Origin: Adiantum capillus-veneris
Taxonomy: Eukaryota > Streptophyta > Polypodiopsida > Polypodiales > Pteridaceae
NCBI GenBank assembly: GCA_014529385.2
Contig: CM043953.1
Span: forward strand, 96,167,342-96,227,341
Reading direction: 5' to 3'
DNA length: 60,000 nucleotides
Shown here in pieces: positions 1 to 9,884 of this stretch. The position numbers were made by a program, and so were the translations under genes. Position 1 is the first letter of the stretch; every line of letters begins with the position of its first letter. The notes below the pieces were generated by a model. It searched no databases and had not been told where the DNA came from. It saw nothing but the letters and a program-made list of their open reading frames with translations.

Positions 1-314
1 ATTGTGACTGATAGGCTACTACTGGGAGAGTAGAAAAGAAATTCATTACATCGAAGATTCTTTGGCATCTACATAAGGTGAAACGTATTTGAGGGTAAAA
101 GCGAAGTAAGAGGTGGGTTCCGTGCGTATCGGACACCCGTAAGGAAAAAGCACAAGCAGAGAAAGGGGTTCAGAACGGAAAACATATCCATTAATTTATT
201 GGTAAAAAATATCCCATGCCATAGACCATCTGTGAAAGAGATCGGAAACGCTACAGAGTGGTTAATGAAACAAGAGGAGACTACAAGTTGTGAGAAACAC
301 AGTTGCAAAGAGTG
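1..314. other. No recognisable feature
   Basis: AT-rich sequence at the left edge. The open frames are short and show no domain or repeat I recognise. It may be the 3' flank of the minus-strand gene that follows. Confidence 0.3.
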
Positions 315-690
315 TCAACGGTAAAATTTATTGGTAATATTATTTAATCTGGTTACAATTGCATTAAGTCTATTAAGATGCACCTTCAATGATGTGACCT
401 CAGTGCGCAAGCATTGTATCTGCTCTTGCAATTGGGAGATTTGTACGTCTGTTACATTCACTTCGTACTCGCTAATCATATTTTTTAAGTTATCTACAGA
501 ATTATGAATGAAGTGCGGAGAGTAGTCTAGTCTTCGGGAGTGTCTCCACGCAACTGGCGCCACATTTGTAGGAGCACGTCATGCAGTCTGTTGAGCGTTG
601 CATCATCGTCCAATGCTGGCGGCTCTGGTGGCTGTGTGTCTGCACTATCCTGAGGGCTAGACTGCTCCATCGACCCTGCAAAAAAACAAG
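315..690 (-). pseudogene. Coiled-coil / proline-acidic ORF fragments, last part of the HUH-element gene region
   Basis: On the minus strand a poly-T tract ending in TTTTTTTGCAG (about 675-685) looks like a splice acceptor. It leads into an ATG at 670 and a 47-codon frame ending at 527. That frame is rich in P, D and E (for example QPPEPPALDDDATLNRL) and then carries VLLQMWRQLRG. A frameshift near 530 moves the reading into an 82-codon frame (563 to 315). Its second half, with ISQLQEQIQCLRTEV and further heptad-spaced L/I/V residues, is a likely coiled coil. I do not recognise the family. The position just downstream of the Rep-like frames on the same strand suggests a final exon of that gene or a second protein of the same element. 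Confidence 0.4.
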
Positions 691-761
691 AAATGTTTCA
701 GAGAAAAACGCAACAACACTAGCCGTCGCGGAAGTGATTGTAATATATTATATACATCATT

Positions 762-1090
762 TTAACTAGCAATAATAGTGACTCCTCGTCTAGTGAGGAG
801 TGGGATGAACTCTGCGCCGAGAGCTGCATCCTCTTCATCCTCACTGTCGAGCACAATAATTTTTTCTTTGCCTTTTACAGCTGAAGAGTTTCCGATGAAT
901 CCCTCGCAAGCATCTGCACGAAGAGATGCATCCTCTTCCTCCTCATTGTCCAGCACAACAACTTTCTCTTTCCCTTTAAAAGTTGAAGGATTGTCGACTA
1001 GTGCTTCATGAACATCTGTCGGTTAGGCAACTGCAGTTTTCCCTTCATCGCTGACAACAAGTTGCAAATCATTAACAATGTTAGCAGTGA
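762..1090 (-). pseudogene. Acidic C-terminal tail with two SUMO-interaction-like repeats
   Basis: The minus-strand frame beginning near 1,090 reads MVNVTANIVNDLQLVVSDEG, meets one in-frame TAA near 1,023, and continues into two tandem copies of a unit of about 36 residues. Each copy has KGKEK followed by a hydrophobic-acidic run: KVVVLDNEEEED in one and KIIVLDSEDEED in the other. Such a run of V/I-V/I-V-L-D followed by acidic or serine residues is the form of a SUMO-interaction motif. The frame ends at 762. It lies downstream of the Rep-like catalytic part, and a CACAG/GTAGAT donor-like site at about 1,137 fits an intron between them. SUMO binding is inferred from motif shape only. Confidence 0.45.
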
Positions 1091-1136
1091 CATTTACCAT
1101 TGCAGCACAACTAATGTTAACGAGAAGAAATCAATC

Positions 1137-2019
1137 TACCTGTGCGTTTCTTCCCACCTTCTCAGGAACCAGTCGATGTGAGGTTGCGCGTTCGTGTAAG
1201 CCTCGTCAAGAACAAAAATATCAATCACATCCTAATATGTCGTAGAAGAAGGGAAAATCATGGTCTGCCATATAATGCTTTGATCTTTTTCAACGGCATT
1301 CCATGGCCCTGAAAAGGTGTTATCCACGAGGAAGACAGATAGTACTTGCCAGACTTTAGCATATGGTGCAACATTGATAAAAAGTTGTTAGCAATTGGGT
1401 GCTTCAACTAGAATTTCCAATACATAAGTGCACGATCAAAAACATTCGCATGCGTCAGACAAACTCTATTTTTTAGCTCATCTGCCCCATACTGTGTGTA
1501 TAGTTCAATTCCCTTGTTGATGTCATCAACTGTTACATTATGCGAGAAGTTCTGATAATGTGGTTGATCCATATCTTTCATACAATACCTAGCATACCAT
1601 GAAAGGTGTGCATGTTCTTTTGCTTGAGGGCACAACAGACAATATTCGCTCCGAAAGGACTATGAATATCCCATCCTAGGTACTGCTTTCTTTTCTTGCT
1701 CACTGCAATAATCAAAGTCTCCATGATCCGAACAACCATCTGAAAGTGGAGGTGGAAGACAGTGCCGCCACGCTCGATAGAGCACATGCCGACGACCGCC
1801 TCGGGCCTCCACAAAGGCTTTCAACCTTGGAGAAAGAGCAACATCCACATCACTACCGCCTAAAGACACCGTTATGCTTAGCTCGACCATCTTCCTGGGT
1901 TTGCTGCCTTCGGTACACGCCATTCTCTCTTCTTCCGAGAGCCTAGGCCTCCCTCAAGGTCTCTTTGAACTAGAGGGTTGTACGTCTCCTGACCTCGCAA
2001 GATTCTTCATCCTTGCCAT
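1137..2019 (-). pseudogene. HUH endonuclease (Rep-like) of a rolling-circle / Replitron-like transposon, decayed
   Basis: Starting at ATG 2,019, the frame has a basic AT-hook-like stretch (KRP, stop, GRPRLSEEER), with one in-frame TGA that would be CGA in an intact copy. Three motifs follow in the order and spacing of Rep/HUH nucleases. Motif I is ELSITVSLGG (1,855-1,883). The HUH motif HLHFQ is at 1,740-1,754 after a frameshift. Motif III, YCMKD, has the catalytic-type Tyr and Lys (1,573-1,587) after another frameshift. A conserved-looking region including YTQYGADELKNRVCLTHANV, YWKF and WITPFQGHGM runs to about 1,137. Such nucleases nick and rejoin single-stranded DNA. At least three frameshifts and three stops make it a pseudogene. 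The best guess is a transposon such as a Replitron; an old integrated Rep of viral type is the alternative. Confidence 0.55.
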
Positions 2020-2040
2020 TTCACAACAATCCTAAAGATA

Positions 2041-2232
2041 CAACCCACTGAACTACGACATGTAAACGTACATACACATGGCGACAACGAAACCAAACAA
2101 AGACCAGTTCGATTTACCATTATAATAGACATACAACACTATACACTATGTACATACCTAGGTCTCGTGATGCACTGTTGCAGCAAACAGGTTTGTGTCT
2201 TCCTTAGCCCCGCAACAATCCACATTCAGCAG
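2041..2232. other. Spacer between HUH element and copia-A, nothing recognised
   Basis: AT-rich sequence with no coding signal. The terminus of the HUH-type element may lie here but I see no inverted or direct repeat that marks it. Confidence 0.3.
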
Positions 2233-2460
2233 TGTTGGAATTAGAATTGCAGAGAAACACAGATAGCTTGGAGAAGACGAAGGAATCTCAAGGCACACAA
2301 TAGAGAGTGTATTACTTAGTGTGCAATGGAAAGATAGATAGCCCTACAGTGATGGGCGTATATACAATGCTCGGGGGAAAAAATCCTCCTAAAGAGGGAA
2401 AAAATGCCCCGGCGATCCTAGTGTGTTCACACACATCACTACCACATGTATATGGTAACA
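2233..2460 (-). repeat. 3' LTR of copia-A (228 bp)
   Basis: The block has the LTR ends TGTTGGAA...GGTAACA on the plus strand, which read TGTTACC...TTCCAACA on the element strand. A purine tract, AAGGGGGATT, abuts its right edge on the minus strand as a polypurine tract. The same 228-bp block with the same ends occurs at 44,909-45,136. No second LTR of this copy is present, because the element is truncated on its 5' side. Confidence 0.8.
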
Positions 2461-3068
2461 AATCCCCCTTGGAGTGATGCGGTGAACGAGAGATTGCACA
2501 TGAGTAAAGGGAAGTGCCATGCCCTGAGGACATGATCATTCCATAAAGGGGAGTAAGCCCAAAGCTTTGTGGAAAGCTTCAAGCTTCTCATGAGACAATG
2601 CCTTTGTGAAAATATCTGCAAGGTTGTCCTGTGTTGGCACATAAGCCAAGCTGATCTCTCCTGCTGAGATCCTCTCCCTGACATAATGGTTATGCACCTA
2701 AATGTGCTTTGTACGAGCATGAAAAAATGGGTTCCTACCAACTGCCAATGCACTCTGGCTGTCGGTGTAGATAGTGTTGGCAGTGTCCTGTCCAACACCC
2801 AAATCAGCCATAAGGCGTCTGAGCCATACACACTCAACCGTAGCTGTGAAGACTGCCCTGTACCTAACCTCACAACTCGAAGTGGCCACAGTAGGTTGCT
2901 TCTTGCTCAACCATGATATACATGAACTGCCAAGCATGAAACAAAAACCACTTGTGGACACTCGCGTCTCAAAACAACCAGCCCAATCTGAGTCGGAAAA
3001 AGCATGTAATTCTAGTGGCAATGCTCCCCCCTTGGGATAAAACAAGCCAAGATGTAAAGTGCCACTAG
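2461..3068 (-). pseudogene. Ty1/copia RNase H remnant (copia-A)
   Basis: The minus-strand frame at 2,698-3,045 encodes the copia RNase H core. It has FSDSDWAGC (first catalytic Asp region), GFCFMLGSSCISWLSKKQ, SSCE (Glu, followed by a mutated VRYRAV) and YTDSQSALAV (second Asp). Between it and the LTR, the frame at 2,439-2,873 is out of phase and belongs to the 3' end of the element. Homology to copia-B at 45,137-45,735 is nearly continuous and stops sharply at about 3,068, so the rest of pol, gag and the 5' LTR are missing. It is a dead 5'-truncated copy. Confidence 0.8.
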
Positions 3069-3769
3069 ATTAAGCTTGGCTTCTAAATCTATAGGATGGT
3101 GCTCTTGCTTATGGCTTGTATCCCTTTGTGCTAGCTACACCCTCATTTTATAGAATTTTTTAGGACTAGGGTTACTCCTCTAACCGTGGTTGGGTTAGAT
3201 TTTTAGCATTTTATCTATTTTCTTGCTTAGAATTATCAAGAAGGTGGTGGGGATAGAGAGATATAAGAGAGAGGAGATAAATGGAGGTGATATGACATCA
3301 ACATGATTGAAGTTGAGTAAGCCATCAACATGATGTTGTTCTTTAAAAGAGAAAGCTGAATTTTGTGGTTTTTTTTTTAGAAATCGATAATTTGGAGGAG
3401 GGGGGAATGAGACTAGGAGGTCAATTTTGAAATAGAAGTGTGTGTAAGAGTCACGAGTTCACCATGGTTTCTCTTATTCTTCAAGGTTGAGGAGAAGGTG
3501 AGTATGGCGCAGAGAGAAGAGTTGAGAGATGGGAATGATGAGTATAAAAGTGTGTGTAAAAGAGCAAAATGATAAAGTGGAAGAGGGAGTGTGGCTACAT
3601 GGCATAGGCAAATTGGGATCCACCAATTAAATTATATTTTACAGCTCGTAGCTCCGAATTTTTTTTTAAAAAAGCTGACGCAAAAGTTCAACTCACTTTT
3701 CCAAATTTGGAGAGGAAGTGGACGTTAAATATTCTTCAAAACCAGCATGATTCTTCCACTACACAAAGT
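3069..3769. other. AT-rich spacer, nothing recognised
   Basis: No domain, inverted repeat or long open frame was seen. The sequence starts exactly where copia-A homology stops, so it marks a truncation or rearrangement junction. Confidence 0.3.
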
Positions 3770-3777
3770 CTTTGTGG

Positions 3778-3984
3778 CTCGGGGGGTTCACCATTCAGTA
3801 TGCCCCTATATAACGTGCGTTCGCGGGGTATTAAAAAAACCCCTCTTTTAACATGTCTGAATGAATAAAATGGCCCCTTATTTTAATGTATCCCTATTAA
3901 ATTGCCTGAATTGTTTGCATTTTAAAACCCCTCCTTTTGAACTCACGTTATACATTAACATGACTACATAGTGCACCCCCCGAG
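3778..3984. mobile_element. 207-bp hAT-type MITE
   Basis: Inverted ends CTCGGGGGGTTCACCATTC (left) and CTCGGGGGGTGCACTATG (right end, reverse complement) bound a 207-bp AT-rich core with no coding capacity. The element is flanked by a perfect 8-bp direct repeat, CTTTGTGG, at 3,770-3,777 and 3,985-3,992. An 8-bp target duplication is the hallmark of hAT transposition, so this is a non-autonomous hAT element. The core has runs such as AAAACCCCT on the left and AAAACCCCTCC on the right. The source transposase is unknown; hAT remnants lie at 35.6-38.9 kb but no link is shown. Confidence 0.8.
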
Positions 3985-3992
3985 CTTTGTGG

Positions 3993-4341
3993 GGTCTCTC
4001 TTTGGATGATTCTTTTGAATGCCTCCAAGAGTGAGCCCTCCATAATGCATGCATGCCATATATCCTTGACCTTATTTTGCGGGTCTATAAGTGAAAATAT
4101 AGATGAGCTCATGATATAAGTGAATAATATAAGTTAGAAAATCAAATATTGAGTGGTCTAGAAATATATACATGTGAAAATAAAATTAAAAGTAATATAG
4201 GTAGAAAAATATAAAGAGGGCACCAAACTAGCATGATATTTAACGAGAGTTTTTTTTAATGATGTTATATATAAATGCAATAATCACTTGAGAGAATTAT
4301 ATTCTTTGTTAGCCTTCTCTAAATTATGCTCAAGATTTTTG
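3993..4341. other. AT-rich sequence, nothing recognised
   Basis: AT-rich tract between the MITE and the first compound microsatellite, without coding signal. Confidence 0.3.
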
Positions 4342-4342
4342 A

Positions 4343-4419
<77 letters not shown>
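4342..4419. repeat. Compound microsatellite (CT)n(CA)n
   Basis: About 20 CT units pass directly into about 17 CA units. The apparent reading frames on both strands here are repeat artefacts. Confidence 0.95.
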
Positions 4420-4424
<5 letters not shown>

Positions 4425-4614
4425 AGGGAATTGGAAGTGTCTCTTTGTCAGTAGTATGTGCCATATCAATTTTCTCTCTCCCTTCATACAAATTCTTGAA
4501 TATAGTAATCATAGAAATTAATCATCCCATTCCGCTAGACTTTGTTTCCTACTTCAGTTTTAGATTGGTTGGAAAGACCTTTAATGTCTCTTGACATCAT
4601 TCCTATCATGTTCA

Positions 4615-4750
<136 letters not shown>

Positions 4751-5227
4751 CGCGAGCATTTTAAACAACAATTTTTAAACTTTCTTGCAGGCATGATAAT
4801 ACACTATTGGATAATAATAACTCACGATCTATTTCATCCTTGATATGGATAGTCATAAACCTTGAGTAAATATGATCACTATCTTAAAATAATCATGCAA
4901 GTATAGCAATAGTGGGATAAGGCAGATGCACTTCAAGCTCAATGTACATTCTTTGTTGAGCTAATATACCTGACAATTGTGAGGAAAAAAAGAAAGAAAT
5001 AGGAGGAAATAATTTCAAGCACCCCATGTCTCTTTATCTCAATTTGCAATATGATTGCCAACCACAATAATAGGTAGCCTTAGGGTTGAAGAATCCCTTA
5101 TTGGACCTTCATTAGCCTACCTACCTAGCTAGTTATGTACAAAAGTAGTGGCCAATGTATGAATACTCGGCTACTGATTTGGGTGAACGTTGTGCCTTTT
5201 CATGGCTTCCACGATTTAATCTTCATG

Positions 5228-5580
5228 TTGCATAATTATCGCCACTCCAGATGAAGCAACATTCCCTTACAAGACCCATCAAGGCATGATGCACAGTGGA
5301 GGAGCTAATGAAAAGGCTCATGCCTAGTAGCCCATAGATGCATGGGGAAGGTACGAGCAGCCACAAATGTTGCTAGAGGATGAGTAGAAGAGCGAGATGA
5401 AGCTACAAGTTGCATCATTATCACCACTCCAAATGAGGCAACTTGCCCTTGCAAGACCCATTAGGGCATGATGCACAATTGATGACATGATGATGAGGAT
5501 CATGTCCACTAGCCCATAGGTGCAAGAGGAAGGCACGAGCGGCCACAAATCCTGTTAGAGGATGAGCTGACAAGCTAGAT
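5228..5580. repeat. Diverged tandem duplication, unit about 182 bp
   Basis: Unit 1 starts at 5,228 with TTGCATAATTATC and unit 2 at 5,410 with TTGCATCATTATC. They share CAAGACCCAT, GGCATGATGCACA, TAGCCCATAG and CGGCCACAAAT-like blocks in the same order. Divergence is clearly visible, so the duplication is old. No coding role was seen. Confidence 0.7.
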
Positions 5581-6530
5581 AAGACATTGCTAGCCCATCT
5601 GAGTGTAATGATGAAGGTGCAAACATGCTAGACTTGGGAGTGAATGTAATTGAAGAGAATCAATAAAGGTGAGGTGGAGCAATATGCATGCGGTGAGGGA
5701 AAACTTGATAGCATCCTCCACAATCAATGACTCTTTAATTATAAGCATGGTAGCCTCAACCTCACCTCCAACCCCTTCGACCCTTCTCTGCAAAAGCTTT
5801 TGCAATCCATGCATCCCCAACCAGACCATGCATCTTAAAATTGCGTTTGGTAATGCAAGTTGAAACCGCTTGGTGATGACCTGTTGAATGAGTGTTAGCT
5901 GCTCAGCTAACAAGAGCCGGAGAAAGAGCATTAAAAGGGATGACACTCATTTTTTAAATCCATTTGATTGTATTAAACCCCTTCCTATTACTGAGAAATC
6001 CCGCAAATTCCAAATCCATTGTAATATAATTGATTGCCAACAAGTCTAAAGCGGTTGAGGACCTCCAAGTTTGTAATCATATGCAGTTTTAAAGCTTTGT
6101 ATTGAGCCCAAATAGCTAGGAATCCATTCTTTGAACCTTGGTTAAGGTATAAAATCCAACTTTTGTAATTAAAAACCTAAGTTTTTGGATAATAAAAGTA
6201 AGCGTTTGGTGGAATAGGTAGAGCATGTCTAGAAGAAGCCATAGAGTGCTTAGGGCTCCAAAATAGGTTGATTATCTTATGCACAATTTTGTCCAAGTGT
6301 TATAAATAACATTTGAATACACAAGATCGCTAAGGATACTCTTCTCGTACTATAAGGCATAAAGTTTTGTTGCATTCAAAGACTCGTAGCTATGCCAAAT
6401 CACTGGATCAAGCTTGCGGTAAAAAAAGTAGCTTTTGATGTCTGACACACAAGTTTGATGTTGAAATAGAAAGGAGTGACTTAGCCTTGGATTTTTTGGA
6501 AGATTATCTATCTCTTGTTTTGTTTGCACG
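5581..6530. other. Non-coding AT-rich region, nothing recognised
   Basis: A 118-codon frame (5,590-5,946, minus) has irregular composition and no domain. The rest is AT-rich with no repeat structure I can support. Confidence 0.3.
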
Positions 6531-6809
6531 TGCTATCTTACATATTTCCTATTGGGCGCCCCGAAGTAGAAATTGATTTCAATTTTTGCAACATTGAATA
6601 ACTTTGCACGAGGGTATTTTGATATAAAATCTACACAACAAACCACATATTGTATTGATTCCACTTTGCACCATGGTCCATAAGTAATGAGAGAGGAGTC
6701 ATGAGCGAGGAGGGGTCGAAGCATTGGTGGACCCTCCTCCACAGCAACCACCACCTCCACCTGACGATTACCGAGATCGGCGAGTGCGCCTGTGCAAACA
6801 CTTACAGGC

Positions 6810-7730
6810 CTAGGCCTCGACTAGTGAGGCATCATCAATAAGATATTGCACCGTATCATCGTCTATCTCTAATTGCATACATAACTCTGCCCCAACTCGT
6901 TCTGGCAGATTGTCTTCATCCATTGCATCTTCATCTACAAGTGTCAATTCTGCCTCATCTGCGTCATCTCTCGTATATCTGTCAGCTTCCTCTACCATAC
7001 CTTCGTCCTCCTCATCTAATGTCACTGCAGTATGAACGTCGTCTGACCTACTTTCCTCCAGGATCTCTTGCCCTTCAAATACTTGTTTATTTCTTGGAGC
7101 AACCTGAACCACAAACCACCATTGTCGTTCTCGAGGGTCCGGTACAAAGACCACTTGCTCACAATGTTTGGGGAGAGCAAATGTGTCCCTCGCATCTATC
7201 CAAACCTTTGTAGAGTCTATTTGCACAAGCTTGTTTCCATCTCTCCGTACCGTTGCATTGCGACCATAAGTAATAACCTAAAACCACTTCACATCCAACA
7301 AAAACATCTCAAACCACCTGAAGCTGACTTTCAAGATATCTGACACCAGACCACAGTAATCCAGGTTGCTAGTGCTCTCATTCGTGTCTCTGGCAGCACT
7401 GGCCCTGCTCTTTTGCATGAAACTAACCATTACCCCACTGTCAAACGTGTTTCTTATGCTATCAATTTGTTGTGTTCTGAAATGCTTTCCATGCGACCAC
7501 AGTGCCATGTATGTGTGATAGTTCCAGTCACATCCAATAGCCAGCTCCTCCTCTTCTAGAGATATTGGTTCTCTGATCTGTTGAGCTGCTCTCACTGTCT
7601 TGGCCAACCATGCCATTGTAGGGAATTCGGGTAGAGGAGCAAGATAGTCTGGCAAGGGTAAGCCTTTAGTCGTTCGGCTTCGCCTGAAATTGTGTCGCTC
7701 CCTATTGCGTCTCTTCTTCGTACCTTTCAA
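6810..7730 (-). pseudogene. TNP2 transposase, C-terminal part (DUF4216-like), CACTA-A
   Basis: Two minus-strand frames make up the C-terminal part of the CACTA transposase. The upstream frame (7,730-7,278) ends in LDYCGLVSDILKVSFRWFEM. It matches the CACTA-B stretch with TYFGTLQEILRIDYRGF and corresponds to the DUF4216 region next to TNP2 transposases. The downstream frame (7,226-6,810) carries VWIDARDTFALPKHCEQV and WWFVVQVAPRNK, again parallel to CACTA-B (DTFVLPEHCEQV, WWYVIKVAPRS), then an acidic tail ending at 6,810. The gap between the two frames fits an intron or a small deletion. The upstream continuation is on the far side of gypsy-A. Confidence 0.75.
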
Positions 7731-7922
7731 GCCATTTTTGCTTCGGCGCTGAATTTAGTATACAGAACTTCATGATTTTTTCTCACATGGCGTCGTTCAT
7801 TGTCTTCGACACCCCTTGCACTTGCGGCTTCTCTCCCACCAGTCTTGCATCCTCCTCATCGCTCCACAGTCGAGGAATTTCTGGGTCAAAAACGGATAGA
7901 AATTTGGTCGTCAAGACAAGAG
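7731..7922 (-). other. CACTA-A sequence up to the gypsy-A insertion site
   Basis: Degenerate CACTA-A sequence without a clear frame. It is shorter than the corresponding stretch in CACTA-B, so some sequence has been lost. The last four bases before gypsy-A (AGAG, 7,919-7,922) recur right after it (16,707-16,710). Confidence 0.5.
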
Positions 7923-9525
7923 TGTAATGGAATTTGCCTATTCAGTTTGAGAATAGCGGAATTTAATGAGAGTACTTTCAAGAAATGATTTTGTGAGCAT
8001 AGCGGGTAGACATAATTGAAGATAGCAACATAATCATAGCAATTAGTTAACTTGGCATAGACAATACTTTTGCAAGAGAGAGAGTTTAGAGAACATGACA
8101 ACAATTGAGGATCGGATTTATGTGGAGCCGGTCCCCCCTCCAATAGGCATTTGTATTATGATTTCTCCCATAAAGAGAGACTTGTTACAATACAGTCTTT
8201 GTGTTCCTTGTGACCTAGGTGATGCCATGAAGATGGAAGGCTTCATGCACCACAAACATAACATAAACTTGAAGAAAGCTTTAACTATCCCAAGCCTCAG
8301 TCCCAAGACCTCAAACACCTTCGAAGGTGGAGAGAGCTAGCAGGGAATGAGGGTAGGGAAGAGGAAGAAGAAACATTTCGTAGGAGAAAGAATTAGTTCC
8401 TCACTTATCATACTCTTGCTGCTAGCATACATAATAGCATAGTAATGAAGAAGAAGGAGATGGCAAGCTTAAGCATTGAAGCATGGCTCTTGGTTGGATT
8501 TGCACTCCATAGCCAAGAGTGTTGGTGTAGGCTCTCAACCTCTACTTGCTTGGAGAGGGAGCTCTTGCACTTTGCATAGCACACAATGAGAGTGATTGTG
8601 AGTGTGTGTGGGTGAGTATACCCCCTAGGCACCCCCCTAGCTTGCTTGGGTCGACCCCCCCTTGTAGCTCATGCCTGAAGCTCATTGGACCCCTCCAGGC
8701 CTAGCCAATCACAAGCAGGAGCCATTACAAGCAACATGGGTAGCCTTGGGACAAGTGTCCCCCTTTCCCCTTTGAGAGAGAGGACTTGATAAATGCTAAA
8801 ACAATTAGATAATTCATGTAATTTATCATTGGACCCCTTTGAAGCTTAGCCAATAGGCTTCAAGCAACACATGAAGGTAACATGGGTAGGGGCCTGACAT
8901 GTGTCCTTGCTGCCTCTTCAAGTTGGGGCTTCCCTTGTGTGTGTGAGTGGGTGTTCTCTCTCTAGCTCCTAGGAAAAGGGCTCGCCCCCCCTCTTGTAGG
9001 AATGATTTTGACTTTAGGTGATCAAGCACCTTACTCATCAAGCATGACAAAGCACTTGAACTAGGGGGTGTTCCCACAAGCATCTCAGGCAAGCTTCTCA
9101 AAGCACCTCAAGTACCTTAATCATGCAGCAAGTCAAGCACCTCAAGCATGGAGCCAGTCAAGCACCTCAAGCATGAAAAACACCTCAAGCATGACAAGCA
9201 CCTCAAGCAGGACAAGCACCTCGAGCTTGGGCCGGGTTCCCACCTCAAGCTCAGCCCTAGCTTACTTAAGGTCAAAAGGACTTTTACACACATTTATTGG
9301 AGGTCTTCAATGAAGCTAACCCTAAGGTCTTATGCTCCATTGGTTAGCTTTGCTCTTTGATAGACCATCTCCCTTTTGGGCCCCTTTACATTGGCCCCAT
9401 GTTGAGATAGATCTAAAAGCACATACGTATATCTTAACACTTGTTCCCGTTTATTCTCCCACATTAAGTGATCAATTTAATATGAGAAAATCATTTGGGT
9501 TAGTTAGATATTAGATTTTATGACA
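7923..9525 (-). repeat. 3' LTR of gypsy-A (1,603 bp)
   Basis: It is near-identical to 15,082-16,706 and ends in TG...CA. It lacks 22 bp present in the other LTR (around 16,331-16,352). Frames inside it are not conserved coding sequence. It includes a run of imperfect short repeats near 9,060-9,240. Confidence 0.93.
9060..9240. repeat. Short imperfect tandem repeats inside the gypsy-A LTR
   Basis: The unit AAGCACCTCAAGCATGAC (about 18 bp) and shortened forms recur many times here and at 16,219-16,425 in the other LTR. The 22-bp length difference between the LTRs falls exactly in this array, so it has changed by slippage or unequal exchange since insertion. Confidence 0.8.
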
Positions 9526-9540
9526 TTACCTCTCTCTTGA
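9526..9540 (-). other. Polypurine tract of gypsy-A
   Basis: The minus strand reads CAAGAGAGAGGTAA directly before the 3' LTR start TGTCATAA. A purine run in this position primes plus-strand DNA synthesis. The same sequence borders the LTR of gypsy-B at 58,101. Confidence 0.8.
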
Positions 9541-9884
9541 AATCATAGTTGTCCTCGACTATGAGGTAGAAGAGATAAAGTCTTAGTCATTAGTCAATCG
9601 TACTTAGCGGGTAAAGGATCCCTTTTTACCCTACGACATCTTTCCAAGATGGATGACTAATACATTTGGTGCTTGGGAGATATAGCTGCCGCAAGCATGT
9701 CTGCTCTTTAGTCCATTTCATTCTCCCAAAGTAGAGTGACAAATTCTACTTGGTGTTTGAGAGACGTCGTCATCACAAACATGATTCTAAGCATGCATAC
9801 TAGTTAAATTTGTGCACAATTAAAAAGAGGACTAGTCATATAAGACAAAAACATGAGTTATTTAAAAGAAATTTGTACATTTGC

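Noticed and set aside
3300-3345. Repeated CATCAACATGAT words
   Set aside because: Two short words only. No larger repeat unit.
5590-5946. 118-codon minus-strand ORF
   Set aside because: No domain, poor composition (Leu/His-rich) and no neighbour that supports it.
8095-8632. Open frames shared exactly by both gypsy-A LTRs
   Set aside because: Their identity reflects LTR duplication at insertion, not coding constraint.
9060-9240. Regular short repeats that could suggest a CRISPR array
   Set aside because: Units are imperfect, unspaced and inside an LTR of a plant retrotransposon, and no cas genes exist here.
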